Positions 1 to 6,861 of a stretch of 11,602 nucleotides of DNA are shown in pieces. Within the stretch, counting starts at the first letter, position 1; every line of letters starts with the position of its first letter. Below the pieces are notes generated by a model, which made no database searches, was not told the DNA's origin, and worked only from the letters and a program-made list of their open reading frames with translations. A program made the translations under genes and the position numbers. Source of the stretch: Acidobacteriota bacterium (GTDB lineage: Bacteria > Acidobacteriota > Terriglobia > Terriglobales > Acidobacteriaceae); assembly GCA_021805955.1 (NCBI GenBank), contig JAJZDO010000462.1, forward strand, positions 1-11,602, in the 5' to 3' direction.

Positions 1-60
1 TTCCGCTCCCTTTCGGCCTGGGCAGCACGCCGGGTCAGTCTGTGAAAAAATTATATATGG

Positions 61-1416
61 ATGAACACGATGAACAGCACGCAGGCAAGCACCCACTTCA
101 GCACGCATGGCAGTTCCAGCAATACCTCCCAAAGCCGTAATATCCGCCGCACCGAATTGCCGAACGGTCTGGTGATTCTCACCGAGCGCATGGAACACGT
201 TCGTTCCGTCTCGATGGGCGTCTGGGTCAAGACCGGGTCGCGCGACGAGATGCCGGAGATCAACGGAGTCTCGCATTTCGTTGAACATATGGTTTTCAAG
301 GGTACCAAGTCGCGCTCGGCAAAAAGCATCGCCCGCGAAGTCGATGCGATCGGCGGCAATCTGGATGCCTTCACCAGCAAGGAGACAATTTGTTTCAACA
401 TGAAGGTGCTGGACGAGCATGTGCCGAAGGCGCTCGACGTCCTGGCCGATCTGGTGATGCATCCCATTTTTGCTCCGGACGATATCGGCCGGGAATGCAA
501 AGTCATTCTGGAAGAGATCAAGATGGATGAGGACAATCCGGACATGCTGGTGAATGAAATTTTCACGCAGAGTTTCTGGAAGGACCATCCCCTGGGGAAG
601 CCGATCCTGGGTACGCGGGAGACGGTGCGGCGCTTCGATCAAGGAATGTTGTTCGACTTTTACGGTGGCCGCTTCCAGGGCGGCAATATGATCTTCTCCG
701 CCGCGGGAAATCTGGACCACGACGCGTTTGTCACCTTGGTGACGGAGAAACTGGCGCACCTGCCATCGACCCCTGCGACTGAAAATATTCTGGTGGCTCC
801 GTTTGCGGCCCGGCCCAAGGTGCATGCCCGGATCGTTTCCCGGCAGAAGAAATCGCTGGAGCAGTTGCAGTTGTGTCTGGGCGTTCCCGCTCCGCCAGTC
901 AACGATGAGCAGCGCTATGTCGTAGCTCTGTTGAATTTGATTCTTGGCGGCGGCATGAGTTCCCGGCTGTTCCAGAATGTGCGCGAGGACCGCGGACTGG
1001 CCTATTCGATTTTCAGCGAGTTGAGTTCCTTCCGCGATACCGGTTCGCTGTGCGTGTATGCGGGCACCTCGGCGCAAAATGCCGAGCAGGTCATTCGCCT
1101 GACGGTGGAAGAGTTTCGCCGGATGAAAGAGCAGTCGGTACCGGAAGAAGAATTGCAGCGCGCCAAAGACCAGTTGAAGGGCAATATTCTGATGAGCCTG
1201 GAAAGCTCGGGCGCTCTCATGTCGAACCTGGCCCGGCAGGAGATGTACTTCCAGCGCTTCGATTCCGTGCCCGAGGTCCTGGAGAAGGTGGGACAGGTCA
1301 CCGGCGCGGACCTGACGCGGATGGCGCGGCAGTTGTTCGTTCCAGAGTCGATTGCGGTGGCGATGCTGGGCAATTTGAATGGACTGAAGGTCACACGCGA
1401 TCGCCTTGCCTGCTGA
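61..1416 (+). CDS. M16 family zinc peptidase (pitrilysin/MPP-like)
   Basis: A 451-residue single-chain M16 metallopeptidase, related to the processing-peptidase-like M16B group of bacteria. The inverted zinc motif HFVEH is at residues 72-76 (zinc ligands H72 and H76, catalytic E75). The third ligand is expected in the ILEEIKMDEDNP stretch, at E151 or E152, which fits the family spacing. The C-terminal half carries the glycine-rich GGGMSSRLFQ segment and the conserved Arg-Tyr pair of the family (R311, Y315, in DRGLAYSI). About 26 polar residues precede the conserved TELPNGL start of the fold. I see no convincing signal peptide, so it is probably cytoplasmic. ATG 61 and ATG 70 are both possible starts and neither has a strong Shine-Dalgarno. 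The gene lies 47 bp upstream of a prepilin gene. Substrate unknown; a role in pilin processing is not supported, because prepilins are cut by PilD-type enzymes. Confidence 0.93.
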   Translation: MNTMNSTQASTHFSTHGSSSNTSQSRNIRRTELPNGLVILTERMEHVRSVSMGVWVKTGSRDEMPEINGVSHFVEHMVFKGTKSRSAKSIAREVDAIGGNLDAFTSKETICFNMKVLDEHVPKALDVLADLVMHPIFAPDDIGRECKVILEEIKMDEDNPDMLVNEIFTQSFWKDHPLGKPILGTRETVRRFDQGMLFDFYGGRFQGGNMIFSAAGNLDHDAFVTLVTEKLAHLPSTPATENILVAPFAARPKVHARIVSRQKKSLEQLQLCLGVPAPPVNDEQRYVVALLNLILGGGMSSRLFQNVREDRGLAYSIFSELSSFRDTGSLCVYAGTSAQNAEQVIRLTVEEFRRMKEQSVPEEELQRAKDQLKGNILMSLESSGALMSNLARQEMYFQRFDSVPEVLEKVGQVTGADLTRMARQLFVPESIAVAMLGNLNGLKVTRDRLAC

Positions 1417-1433
1417 TACAGTAGGAATATATT
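1406..1433 (+). promoter_or_regulatory. Possible sigma70-type promoter for the prepilin gene
   Basis: TTGCCT (1406-1411) and TATATT (1428-1433) are separated by 16 bp. They match the -35 and -10 consensus at 4/6 and 5/6 positions. The -35 box overlaps the last codons of the M16 gene. Transcription from here would give a leader of about 20-25 nt before ATG 1464, with AGGG at 1452-1455 as a weak Shine-Dalgarno. Suggested by sequence only; AT-rich boxes arise by chance. Confidence 0.35.
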
Positions 1434-1463
1434 CGTATTTGTTTCAGATGCAGGGTGTTGAAA

Positions 1464-1982
1464 ATGAATACAGTCTTAGAAGTTTCCAGAAGGCGGCTGC
1501 GTCAGGCTGGCTTCACGCTGATGGAGCTGCTGATTGTCATGTCGGTCATTTTGATCCTTATGGCCGTCGCCATTCCGAACTATATGAACATGCGTAGCCA
1601 GGCCAACGAGACGGCGGCATTGGAGGAGCTGGGTACCATATACAGCGCCCAGATCCAGTATCAGACGGACTATCCCGCGAACGGGTTTTCCTGTAGCCTT
1701 GCGCAACTGGGCGGCGATCCGAAGACAGGCGCTCCCAGCCCTCAGGCGGCGCAGTTGATCCCGGCGGATCTGGCGAGTGGATATAAGAGCGGATATTTAT
1801 TCGCCATTACGAATTGCACCAAAGTGACGGTGAACAACCAGGACGTGATTACATCCTTTGAGGTAACGGCGGTGCCGCAGGCAGTCGGAAAGACCGGCCA
1901 CCGCGGGTTCTGTATGGATCAGACCGGAGAAAAAAAGGCCGACCCGGCCGGCAGCACAAATTGCACGCAGCCAGTTTCGTAA
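1464..1982 (+). CDS. Type IV prepilin-like / GspG-like protein
   Basis: A 172-residue prepilin with a short basic leader, RRRLRQAG, and a textbook processing site: G16 is followed by F17-T-L-M-E21. Glu21 is therefore the invariant +5 Glu, and F17 would be N-methylated by a PilD-type peptidase. Residues 17-40 form the hydrophobic N-terminal helix ending at Pro38, as in pilins and type II pseudopilins. The mature part of about 156 residues has four cysteines (77, 118, 150, 167) that could form two disulfides, including a C-terminal loop C150-C167. I prefer ATG 1464 over the in-frame GTG 1455 because AGGG (1452-1455) is then well spaced. The assembly machine encoded from 3213 onward is the natural partner. 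Whether this is a major pilin, minor pilin or pseudopilin cannot be decided here. Confidence 0.87.
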   Translation: MNTVLEVSRRRLRQAGFTLMELLIVMSVILILMAVAIPNYMNMRSQANETAALEELGTIYSAQIQYQTDYPANGFSCSLAQLGGDPKTGAPSPQAAQLIPADLASGYKSGYLFAITNCTKVTVNNQDVITSFEVTAVPQAVGKTGHRGFCMDQTGEKKADPAGSTNCTQPVS

Positions 1983-2037
1983 ATTTCAATTCTGAAAGCT
2001 TTTGACAGGCGCAGAGATTACCACTCCGGCAACTTCC

Positions 2038-2745
2038 ATGAAACGAGCCAGGTATTGGCTGGCAATGATCGTCCTGCCAGTGCTGTGGTTCGCCTTACCG
2101 GGGTTCGGGGTGATCGGGCCGGGTGTGAGCGCGTCGCAGCAGTCAGTCCAGACTGCAAACGTCGCGTACACATTGCGGGAATTGACCCGGCAAGTGGACC
2201 AGCATTACGACCGGCTGCACTCGCTCAGCGTCCACTTCACTGAGACCTATAGCGGCATGGGAATGCAGCGGGCGGAAAGCGGCATTCTGCTGCTGGAAAA
2301 GCCCGGACGCATGCGCTGGAATTACACCGACCCGCTGGGCAAAGTTTTTGTCATCGGCGGCCAATATGGATACTCCTACACGCCCGGAGATGCCCAGGCC
2401 GAGCGCTATGCGGCAAAGCAACTGGAAGATTTTCGTTCGCCGCTGCGGTTCTTATTGGGCCATACACGCATAGAAAAAGAGCTAACCAATCTGACGCTCA
2501 TGCCGAATGGCGCGGAATATCTGTTGCGCGGTATTCCGAAGGGGATGGAACAGAGAGTCGCTGAAGTCGAGCTGACGGTGACTTCCGACGGCAAGATTCA
2601 GGCGATCCAGTGGAGTGAAGTCGACGGCGCGATCACGAGTTTTCGGTTGACCGACGAGCAGCCAAATCCTCCGTTGGATGCTGCCACGTTCTCCTTTGTT
2701 CCGCCTGCTGGAGTCGTCGTCGTCAACGGTCTGGCTCCCATGTAA
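2038..2745 (+). CDS. LolA-like outer-membrane lipoprotein carrier protein
   Basis: A 235-residue exported protein. The start MKRARYWLAM is followed by a hydrophobic segment and a likely signal peptidase I site around GVSA|SQQ (near residues 29-32), so the mature protein should be periplasmic. After it come the LolA-type features: an FTETY segment early in the fold, GILLLEKPGRMRWNY around W94 (family pattern 'G.l.l.rPgr.rW.y..P'), then VFVIGGQYGYSYTPG, and a C-terminal PPLDAATFSFVPPAGV, a common LolA ending. LolA proteins ferry lipoproteins from the inner to the outer membrane. TTG 2002 is in frame, but ATG 2038 gives a normal signal peptide and is preferred, although its Shine-Dalgarno is poor. 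No LolB or LolCDE gene is adjacent. The context suggests, but does not show, a link to lipoproteins of the pilus or secretion apparatus. Confidence 0.82.
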   Translation: MKRARYWLAMIVLPVLWFALPGFGVIGPGVSASQQSVQTANVAYTLRELTRQVDQHYDRLHSLSVHFTETYSGMGMQRAESGILLLEKPGRMRWNYTDPLGKVFVIGGQYGYSYTPGDAQAERYAAKQLEDFRSPLRFLLGHTRIEKELTNLTLMPNGAEYLLRGIPKGMEQRVAEVELTVTSDGKIQAIQWSEVDGAITSFRLTDEQPNPPLDAATFSFVPPAGVVVVNGLAPM

Positions 2746-2776
2746 AGCATTTTTACTGTTGGTATAGTGAACAGTT

Positions 2777-2860
2777 TGTCGTCCTGAGGGAGCCGCGGCG
2801 ACCGAAGGACCTTGTGGTTGGCCATGAACCGCAAGGTCCTTCGCTATGCTCAGGATGACA
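2777..2860. repeat. Imperfect long hairpin, REP-like dispersed repeat
   Basis: Two nested pairs of arms form a long hairpin. The outer arms TGTCGTCCTGAG (2777-2788) and CTCAGGATGACA (2849-2860) differ at one base. The inner arms CGAAGGACCTTGTGGTT (2803-2819) and AACCGCAAGGTCCTTCG (2827-2843) also differ at one base. The loop is about 7 nt. An unpaired GC-rich segment sits on the left side only. The core 'ccttcgct..gctcaggatgac' recurs in looser form at 10303-10421. It lies just after the lolA-like stop and could end or attenuate transcription, but there is no strong T-run after it. Confidence 0.75.
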
Positions 2861-2880
2861 CTTCTACTTTTACTGGAGTG

Positions 2881-3206
2881 ATGTTGCAGACAAAAACATT
2901 GCAGTCACAATCCTTGCAGTCACAATCTTGGACACGGATTGCCTTAGCGTTGGCTGTGGCCATCTCGCTGGGTGGCGCCGTTCCAGCCCGCGCCCAATGG
3001 CAACCGCAGGCGAGCGGCACGGGAGCGACATCTCCCACGATGATGGGAAAACCTGGCAGCCACTGGACCACGGGGATTGGAACGCGCTGAGCCTGCCATT
3101 CGCCGTTGGGCCAGACGGCCGTATCGCAAGGCTGATATCTTGGGGTCAGCTACGCGCGTTGAATCTTGCTCCGGCGGGCGATGTGCGCGCACAGCATAAG
3201 GAATAG
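2881..3206 (+). pseudogene. Relic of a secreted BNR/YCF48-like protein
   Basis: ATG 2881 opens a frame with a good signal peptide: two in-frame copies of LQSQS, then TRIALALAVAISLGGAVPARA and a cleavage site before QWQPQASGT, about residue 39. QWQPQ.SGT is a typical mature start of BNR/YCF48-type beta-propeller proteins. About nine codons later the sense of the sequence moves to another frame (2928-3206), which reads SDISHDDGKTWQPLDHGDWN and then ALSLPFAVGPDGRIARL, ending at TAG 3204-3206. 'DdGkTW' and 'VGPdGRIA' are BNR/YCF48-style blade motifs. The simplest reading is that most of the propeller was deleted near 3020-3030, with a frame change. The short frame 2881-3090 could instead encode a 69-residue secreted peptide, but its tail looks unselected. 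The end of the relic provides the ribosome binding region for the next gene. Confidence 0.5.
2899..2928 (+). repeat. 15-bp tandem repeat, two copies
   Basis: TTGCAGTCACAATCC (2899-2913) is followed directly by TTGCAGTCACAATCT (2914-2928), identical at 14/15 positions. In the signal-peptide frame it gives LQSQS-LQSQS just before the hydrophobic core. This is likely a small slippage duplication in the decaying gene. Confidence 0.85.
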
Positions 3207-3212
3207 GGTTCT

Positions 3213-4415
3213 GTGGAATATATTGTCAAAACTGCCGACGAGCGTGGACACGTGCAGGAGAACATCCACCTGGCCAACTCTGCCGAGGAGCTGCGCCAGC
3301 GCTTCGCCCAGTCCGGCCATTACGTGTACTGGGTCAAGCCCAAGGGGATCGCCGGCAAGGCGGGCGCGGGCAAGCGCGTCAAGCTGGAGCCGTTTTTAAT
3401 CTTCAATCAGCAGTTCCTGACCTTGATTCGCGCCGGCCTGCCGATTCTTTCCTCGGTCGAGCTATTGGCCAAGCGACAAAAGGCTTCCATCCTCCGCGCG
3501 CAACTGGAAGATGTGGCGATTCGCGTGCGCACCGGGCAATCGCTTTCTGCGGCGTTTGAATCTCAGGGCGGATTTCCAGTGATTTACACGACCTCACTCC
3601 AGGCAGGCGAGCGCTCCGGCAACCTGGAGGAAGTGCTCACCCGTTATCTGGCGTTCCAACGCATTGCGCTCACGTTTCGCAAGAAGCTGATCGCGTCGCT
3701 TTTTTATCCGGTACTCCTGATTGTCATGGTCACCGGGTTGTTTATCTTCTTGATTAGCTTTGTCGTGCCGCGTTTTGCCGCGCTCTATGACCAGATTGGA
3801 ACCAAGCTGCCAGCCATCACGACGTTCATGCTGACGCTAGGGAAAGATTTCCAATCCTACCTGCCGTATATGGTGGTGGCTGTCGTGCTCCTTGTTGTTG
3901 GCCTGATCCGCTGGAGCCGCACCGACAGCGGCGCGAACCGGATCGATTCCATTCGCATTGGGACCCCCATCTTCGGCAACATCTGGGTGAAATACCAGGT
4001 AGCACTGTTCGCGCGCACGCTCTCGACTCTCTTATCGGGAGGTCTGCCGCTGGTGCCATCGCTGGAGACAGCCGCGCGATCCATTGGAAGCCGTCGGCTC
4101 AGCCAGGCTGTCGCCCGCTCCGTGACCAGCGTGCGGGAAGGCAAAGGGCTGGCCACAAGCCTGAACAGCACAAAGATTTTCCCTGAGCTGTCGATTGAGA
4201 TGATTGAAGTCGGCGAAGCGACCGGAGCGCTGCCGGGAATGTTGAATTCCGTCGCCGAATTTTTTGAGGAAGATGTACAGACCGCGCTGACGGCGGCGCT
4301 TTCATTGATCGAACCGGCAATTTTAATCGTGATGGGCGGCGTCGTGGTCACGATTCTGATCGCGCTCTATCTGCCCATCTTCAGCCTTGGCGCAGCCGGC
4401 GCGATGCAACACTAG
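3213..4415 (+). CDS. pilC: Type IV pilus / type II secretion inner-membrane platform protein (PilC/GspF)
   Basis: A 400-residue T2SSF-family polytopic protein, of full family length. It forms the inner-membrane platform on which the ATPase acts to drive pilin polymerisation. A cytoplasmic N-terminal region (EYIVKTADERGHVQENIH) leads into the first T2SSF domain, about residues 60-180, with FNQQFLTLIRAGLPI and the family GERSGNLEEVL motif. Transmembrane segments are visible near 160-185, 217-233 and 365-391. The second domain, about 260-390, repeats the pattern: ALFARTLSTLLSGGLPL and IEVGEATGALPGML. The start is GTG 3213, chosen because the N-terminus matches family style and AAGGA lies about 10 nt upstream. 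GspF and PilC cannot be separated by domain content; I favour PilC because PilMNOP-like genes follow. The next gene is an unrelated dehydrogenase, not the expected ATPase. Confidence 0.95.
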   Translation: MEYIVKTADERGHVQENIHLANSAEELRQRFAQSGHYVYWVKPKGIAGKAGAGKRVKLEPFLIFNQQFLTLIRAGLPILSSVELLAKRQKASILRAQLEDVAIRVRTGQSLSAAFESQGGFPVIYTTSLQAGERSGNLEEVLTRYLAFQRIALTFRKKLIASLFYPVLLIVMVTGLFIFLISFVVPRFAALYDQIGTKLPAITTFMLTLGKDFQSYLPYMVVAVVLLVVGLIRWSRTDSGANRIDSIRIGTPIFGNIWVKYQVALFARTLSTLLSGGLPLVPSLETAARSIGSRRLSQAVARSVTSVREGKGLATSLNSTKIFPELSIEMIEVGEATGALPGMLNSVAEFFEEDVQTALTAALSLIEPAILIVMGGVVVTILIALYLPIFSLGAAGAMQH

Positions 4416-4427
4416 AAGAGAAGGAGA
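4416..4427 (+). repeat. 12-bp direct repeat, left copy (includes SDR ribosome binding site)
   Basis: AAGAGAAGGAGA, identical to 5198-5209. It contains the Shine-Dalgarno GGAG (4423-4426), 5 nt before ATG 4432. The two copies exactly bracket the dehydrogenase gene. Collapsing them would leave pilC stop, one ribosome binding site, and the pilB start. Confidence 0.8.
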
Positions 4428-4431
4428 TGGC

Positions 4432-5199
4432 ATGAACATATCGTTTGAAAACAAAGTCGCCGTCGTTACAGGCGCAGCGTCAGGGTTAGGTCTTGCGACG
4501 GCGAAAGCTTTTGCTGAATCAGGTGCTTCCGTGGTGTTAGCGGACTGGAATGAGAAAGCCGTGCAGTCCGCAGCCAAAGCGCTCGCTGATAAAGGTCACA
4601 GGACATTGGCCGTTCGCTGTGACGTTTCGGATGACGCGCAAGTGGATGCGATGGTAAAGCAGACTGTCGCCTTATTCGGGCGGCTCGACGCGGCCTACAA
4701 CAATGCCGGCGTTCAGAATGTTCTTGCGGAAACCGCAGATTCTCCCCGCGACGATTACGACAGAGTTATGGGCATCAACCTGCGCGGTGTGTGGAGTTGC
4801 ATGAAGTTCGAGCTGCAACAGATGCGCCAGCAAGGAAGCGGCGCCATCGTCAACTGCTCTTCCCTAGGAGGTCTTGTAGGAGGCGCCCGACGTGGGACCT
4901 ATCACGCCGCTAAGCATGGAGTTATTGGATTCACCAAGAGCGCGGCTCTCGAATACGCGACGCGCGGCATACGCGTCAACGCGGTGTGCCCGGGCATGAT
5001 CCAGACGCCCATGACAGACCAGATGATTGCGGCAGGCCAGGGTGAGGAGCTGGAGGCGATGTTGAAGACCTACGTTCCCATGGGTCGCCCAGGTCGGCCC
5101 GAAGAAATCGCCGACGCTGTTCTGTGGCTCTGTAGTTCCGCCGCAAGCTATATCACTGGCCAATCGATCTCGGTCGATGGCGGCTACGTTATGCGCTAA
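4432..5199 (+). CDS. SDR family NAD(P)-dependent oxidoreductase
   Basis: A 255-residue classical short-chain dehydrogenase, of normal length. The Rossmann motif TGAASGLG is at residues 13-20. D38, at the end of the second strand (VVLADWN), suggests NAD(H) preference. D64 (CDVSD) and NNAG at 90-93 follow. The catalytic tetrad is N116, S144, Y157 and K161 (YHAAK). The C-terminus ITGQSISVDGGYVMR is typical of the family, including glucose dehydrogenase, FabG-like and steroid dehydrogenase-like members. The substrate cannot be named. The start at ATG 4432 has a strong AGGAG; an earlier in-frame opening at 4387 overlaps pilC and is unlikely. The gene lies between the platform and ATPase genes of a pilus operon, is flanked by a 12-bp direct repeat, and seems to use more AT-ending codons (TTA, ACA, TCA) than its neighbours. 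It is probably a later insertion with no direct pilus role. Confidence 0.93.
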   Translation: MNISFENKVAVVTGAASGLGLATAKAFAESGASVVLADWNEKAVQSAAKALADKGHRTLAVRCDVSDDAQVDAMVKQTVALFGRLDAAYNNAGVQNVLAETADSPRDDYDRVMGINLRGVWSCMKFELQQMRQQGSGAIVNCSSLGGLVGGARRGTYHAAKHGVIGFTKSAALEYATRGIRVNAVCPGMIQTPMTDQMIAAGQGEELEAMLKTYVPMGRPGRPEEIADAVLWLCSSAASYITGQSISVDGGYVMR

Positions 5200-5209
5200 G
5201 AGAAGGAGA
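5198..5209 (+). repeat. 12-bp direct repeat, right copy (includes pilB ribosome binding site)
   Basis: AAGAGAAGGAGA, the second copy of 4416-4427. Its first two bases are the last two of the dehydrogenase stop TAA (5197-5199). It supplies the Shine-Dalgarno for ATG 5216 of the ATPase gene. Confidence 0.8.
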
Positions 5210-5215
5210 AACAGC

Positions 5216-6850
5216 ATGGCGGAAATTGCAGTCATTCCCAACGCAAAGCCCATCGTCACCGATGAAATCGCGCAGGCCAGGGCGCTTGCCGCCAGGTATC
5301 GGTGCGAGTTTGTCGATCTCAGAAATTTTCGCATTCAGCACGAATTGTTCCGCACCGTGCCGGTCGACATGATGTTCCGCTACAACTTCGTTCCGCTGGA
5401 GCAGTTGGAAGGCAAGCTGGTCATTGCCGTCAGCGATCCCAGCCGGTTGATGATGATGGATGAAATTTCCAGCCTGCTGGGGCAGAGAATTGGCGTCAAG
5501 GTCGCTACGCTCAGCCAGATTACCGACCTGCTGAAGAAGACCGAGCAGTCGCAACGCGTGCTGGACGAAGCGACCGAGGGACTGACATTCGACGTTCTTT
5601 CTTCCGAAGACAATGCCGACGAGACGCTCTCGATTGAAAAGCTGACATCGGAGGAAGATGTCAGCCCCATCATCCGGCTCGTGGACACCATGGTCTTTAC
5701 CGCGTTGGAGAGGCGGGCCAGCGACATCCACCTGGAAACGTTCGACGACTGTCTGCTGGTGAAATACCGCATTGACGGCGTACTGCAGCACGCCATGGCT
5801 CCGATTGCGCGGGAGCATCATCAGACCATTCTTTCCCGCATCAAAGTGATGAGCGAACTGGACATTGCGGAACGCCGCGTTCCCCAGGACGGTCGTTTTC
5901 GAGTCCGCTACAAAGGCCGCCTGATCGATTTCCGTGTTTCCATCATGCCTACCGTCCATGGCGAAAATGCGGTCCTTCGCGTTCTCGACAAGGAATCGAT
6001 GAGCGAAACCTTCCATTCGCTGACGCTCAATGTTGTGGGCTTTGCCGAAGAGGATCTGCGCCGTTTTCGCCGCTATATCCGCGAACCGTACGGCATGGTG
6101 CTGGTGACCGGGCCGACCGGATCGGGAAAGACGACCACTCTGTATGCGGCATTGAACGAAATCAAAAGCGATGAAGACAAGATCATCACGATTGAAGATC
6201 CAGTGGAGTATCAGATTCGCGGCATCACGCAGATTCCGGTCAATGAAAAGAAGGGGCTGACCTTCGCTCGCGGCCTGCGTTCCATTCTGCGCCACGATCC
6301 GGACAAGATTCTGGTCGGCGAGATTCGCGACCAGGAAACGGCGCAGATTGCGATCAACTCGGCCCTGACCGGCCATCTGGTCTTCACCACTGTCCACGCC
6401 AACAATGTTGTGGATGTCCTGGGCCGCTTTCTCAATATGGGAGTTGAACCCTACAATTTTGTTTCCGCCCTCAACTGCATTCTTGCCCAACGATTGGTTC
6501 GTGTGATTTGCGAAGATTGCAAGAGATCGGTGGAGTATGACCGCGAGACCCTGGAGTTGAGCGGACTGGATTGGAACGAATGGTCTGGGTTTCCATTTCA
6601 GGAAGGCGCTGGCTGCATTGAGTGCGGTGGCACGGGCTATAAGGGGCGCACCGCGATCCATGAGTTGCTGGAATTGAATGACCGGATCCGTGAAATTATT
6701 TTGGAGAAGCGGCCGAGCTCGGAAGTGCGAAAAGCGGCGCAGAGCGAAGGAATGTCGTTTCTGCGAGAGTCGGCGTTGCAACGGGTCCGTCTGGGCCTGA
6801 CGACGCTGAAAGAAATCAACAAAGTTACTTTCATTGAAGCTTCACGATAA
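5216..6850 (+). CDS. pilB: Type IV pilus / type II secretion assembly ATPase (PilB/GspE)
   Basis: A 544-residue secretion ATPase, of full PilB/GspE length. It hydrolyses ATP at the cytoplasmic face and drives pilus or pseudopilus extension through the platform protein. The N-terminal T2SSE_N/MshEN-type domain (about 15-110) contains RYNFVPLEQLEGKLVIAVSD. The RecA-like core has Walker A GPTGSGKT (299-306, K305), the Asp box between (IITIEDPVEY), Walker B ILVGEIRD with E369, and the His box HLVFTTVHANN with H387 and H394. A metal-binding four-cysteine module, C432-x2-C435 and C467-x2-C470, is the extension-type (PilB/GspE) hallmark and is normally absent from PilT retraction ATPases. The start at ATG 5216 is backed by AGGAG at the correct distance. 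The pilM-like gene starts 11 nt after the stop, so co-transcription is likely. Confidence 0.97.
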   Translation: MAEIAVIPNAKPIVTDEIAQARALAARYRCEFVDLRNFRIQHELFRTVPVDMMFRYNFVPLEQLEGKLVIAVSDPSRLMMMDEISSLLGQRIGVKVATLSQITDLLKKTEQSQRVLDEATEGLTFDVLSSEDNADETLSIEKLTSEEDVSPIIRLVDTMVFTALERRASDIHLETFDDCLLVKYRIDGVLQHAMAPIAREHHQTILSRIKVMSELDIAERRVPQDGRFRVRYKGRLIDFRVSIMPTVHGENAVLRVLDKESMSETFHSLTLNVVGFAEEDLRRFRRYIREPYGMVLVTGPTGSGKTTTLYAALNEIKSDEDKIITIEDPVEYQIRGITQIPVNEKKGLTFARGLRSILRHDPDKILVGEIRDQETAQIAINSALTGHLVFTTVHANNVVDVLGRFLNMGVEPYNFVSALNCILAQRLVRVICEDCKRSVEYDRETLELSGLDWNEWSGFPFQEGAGCIECGGTGYKGRTAIHELLELNDRIREIILEKRPSSEVRKAAQSEGMSFLRESALQRVRLGLTTLKEINKVTFIEASR

Positions 6851-6861
6851 GCTTGACCTAC

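Noticed and set aside
1..60. Possible 3' end of an upstream gene, for example a frame ending at TGA 62-64 that overlaps ATG 61
   Set aside because: All three forward frames are open over most of this short stretch and none gives a recognisable C-terminus, so no gene can be supported.
51..566. 171-codon minus-strand frame and a 124-codon plus frame (1050-1424) within the M16 gene
   Set aside because: Both overlap the clearly coding M16 frame. Their residues are Ser/Arg/Thr-rich with no family pattern.
2812..2880. Upstream extension of the signal-peptide frame to 2812
   Set aside because: This part lies in the right arm of the hairpin repeat. ATG 2881 gives a normal signal peptide.
4416..5209. 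Transposon carrying the SDR gene
   Set aside because: No transposase, integrase or terminal inverted repeats. The only flanking structure is the 12-bp direct repeat, which also has a ribosome-binding role.
5189..6781. 530-codon open frame on the minus strand opposite the ATPase gene
   Set aside because: It mirrors the strong pilB codon pattern, shows no recognisable domain, and the plus-strand product has every secretion ATPase motif.
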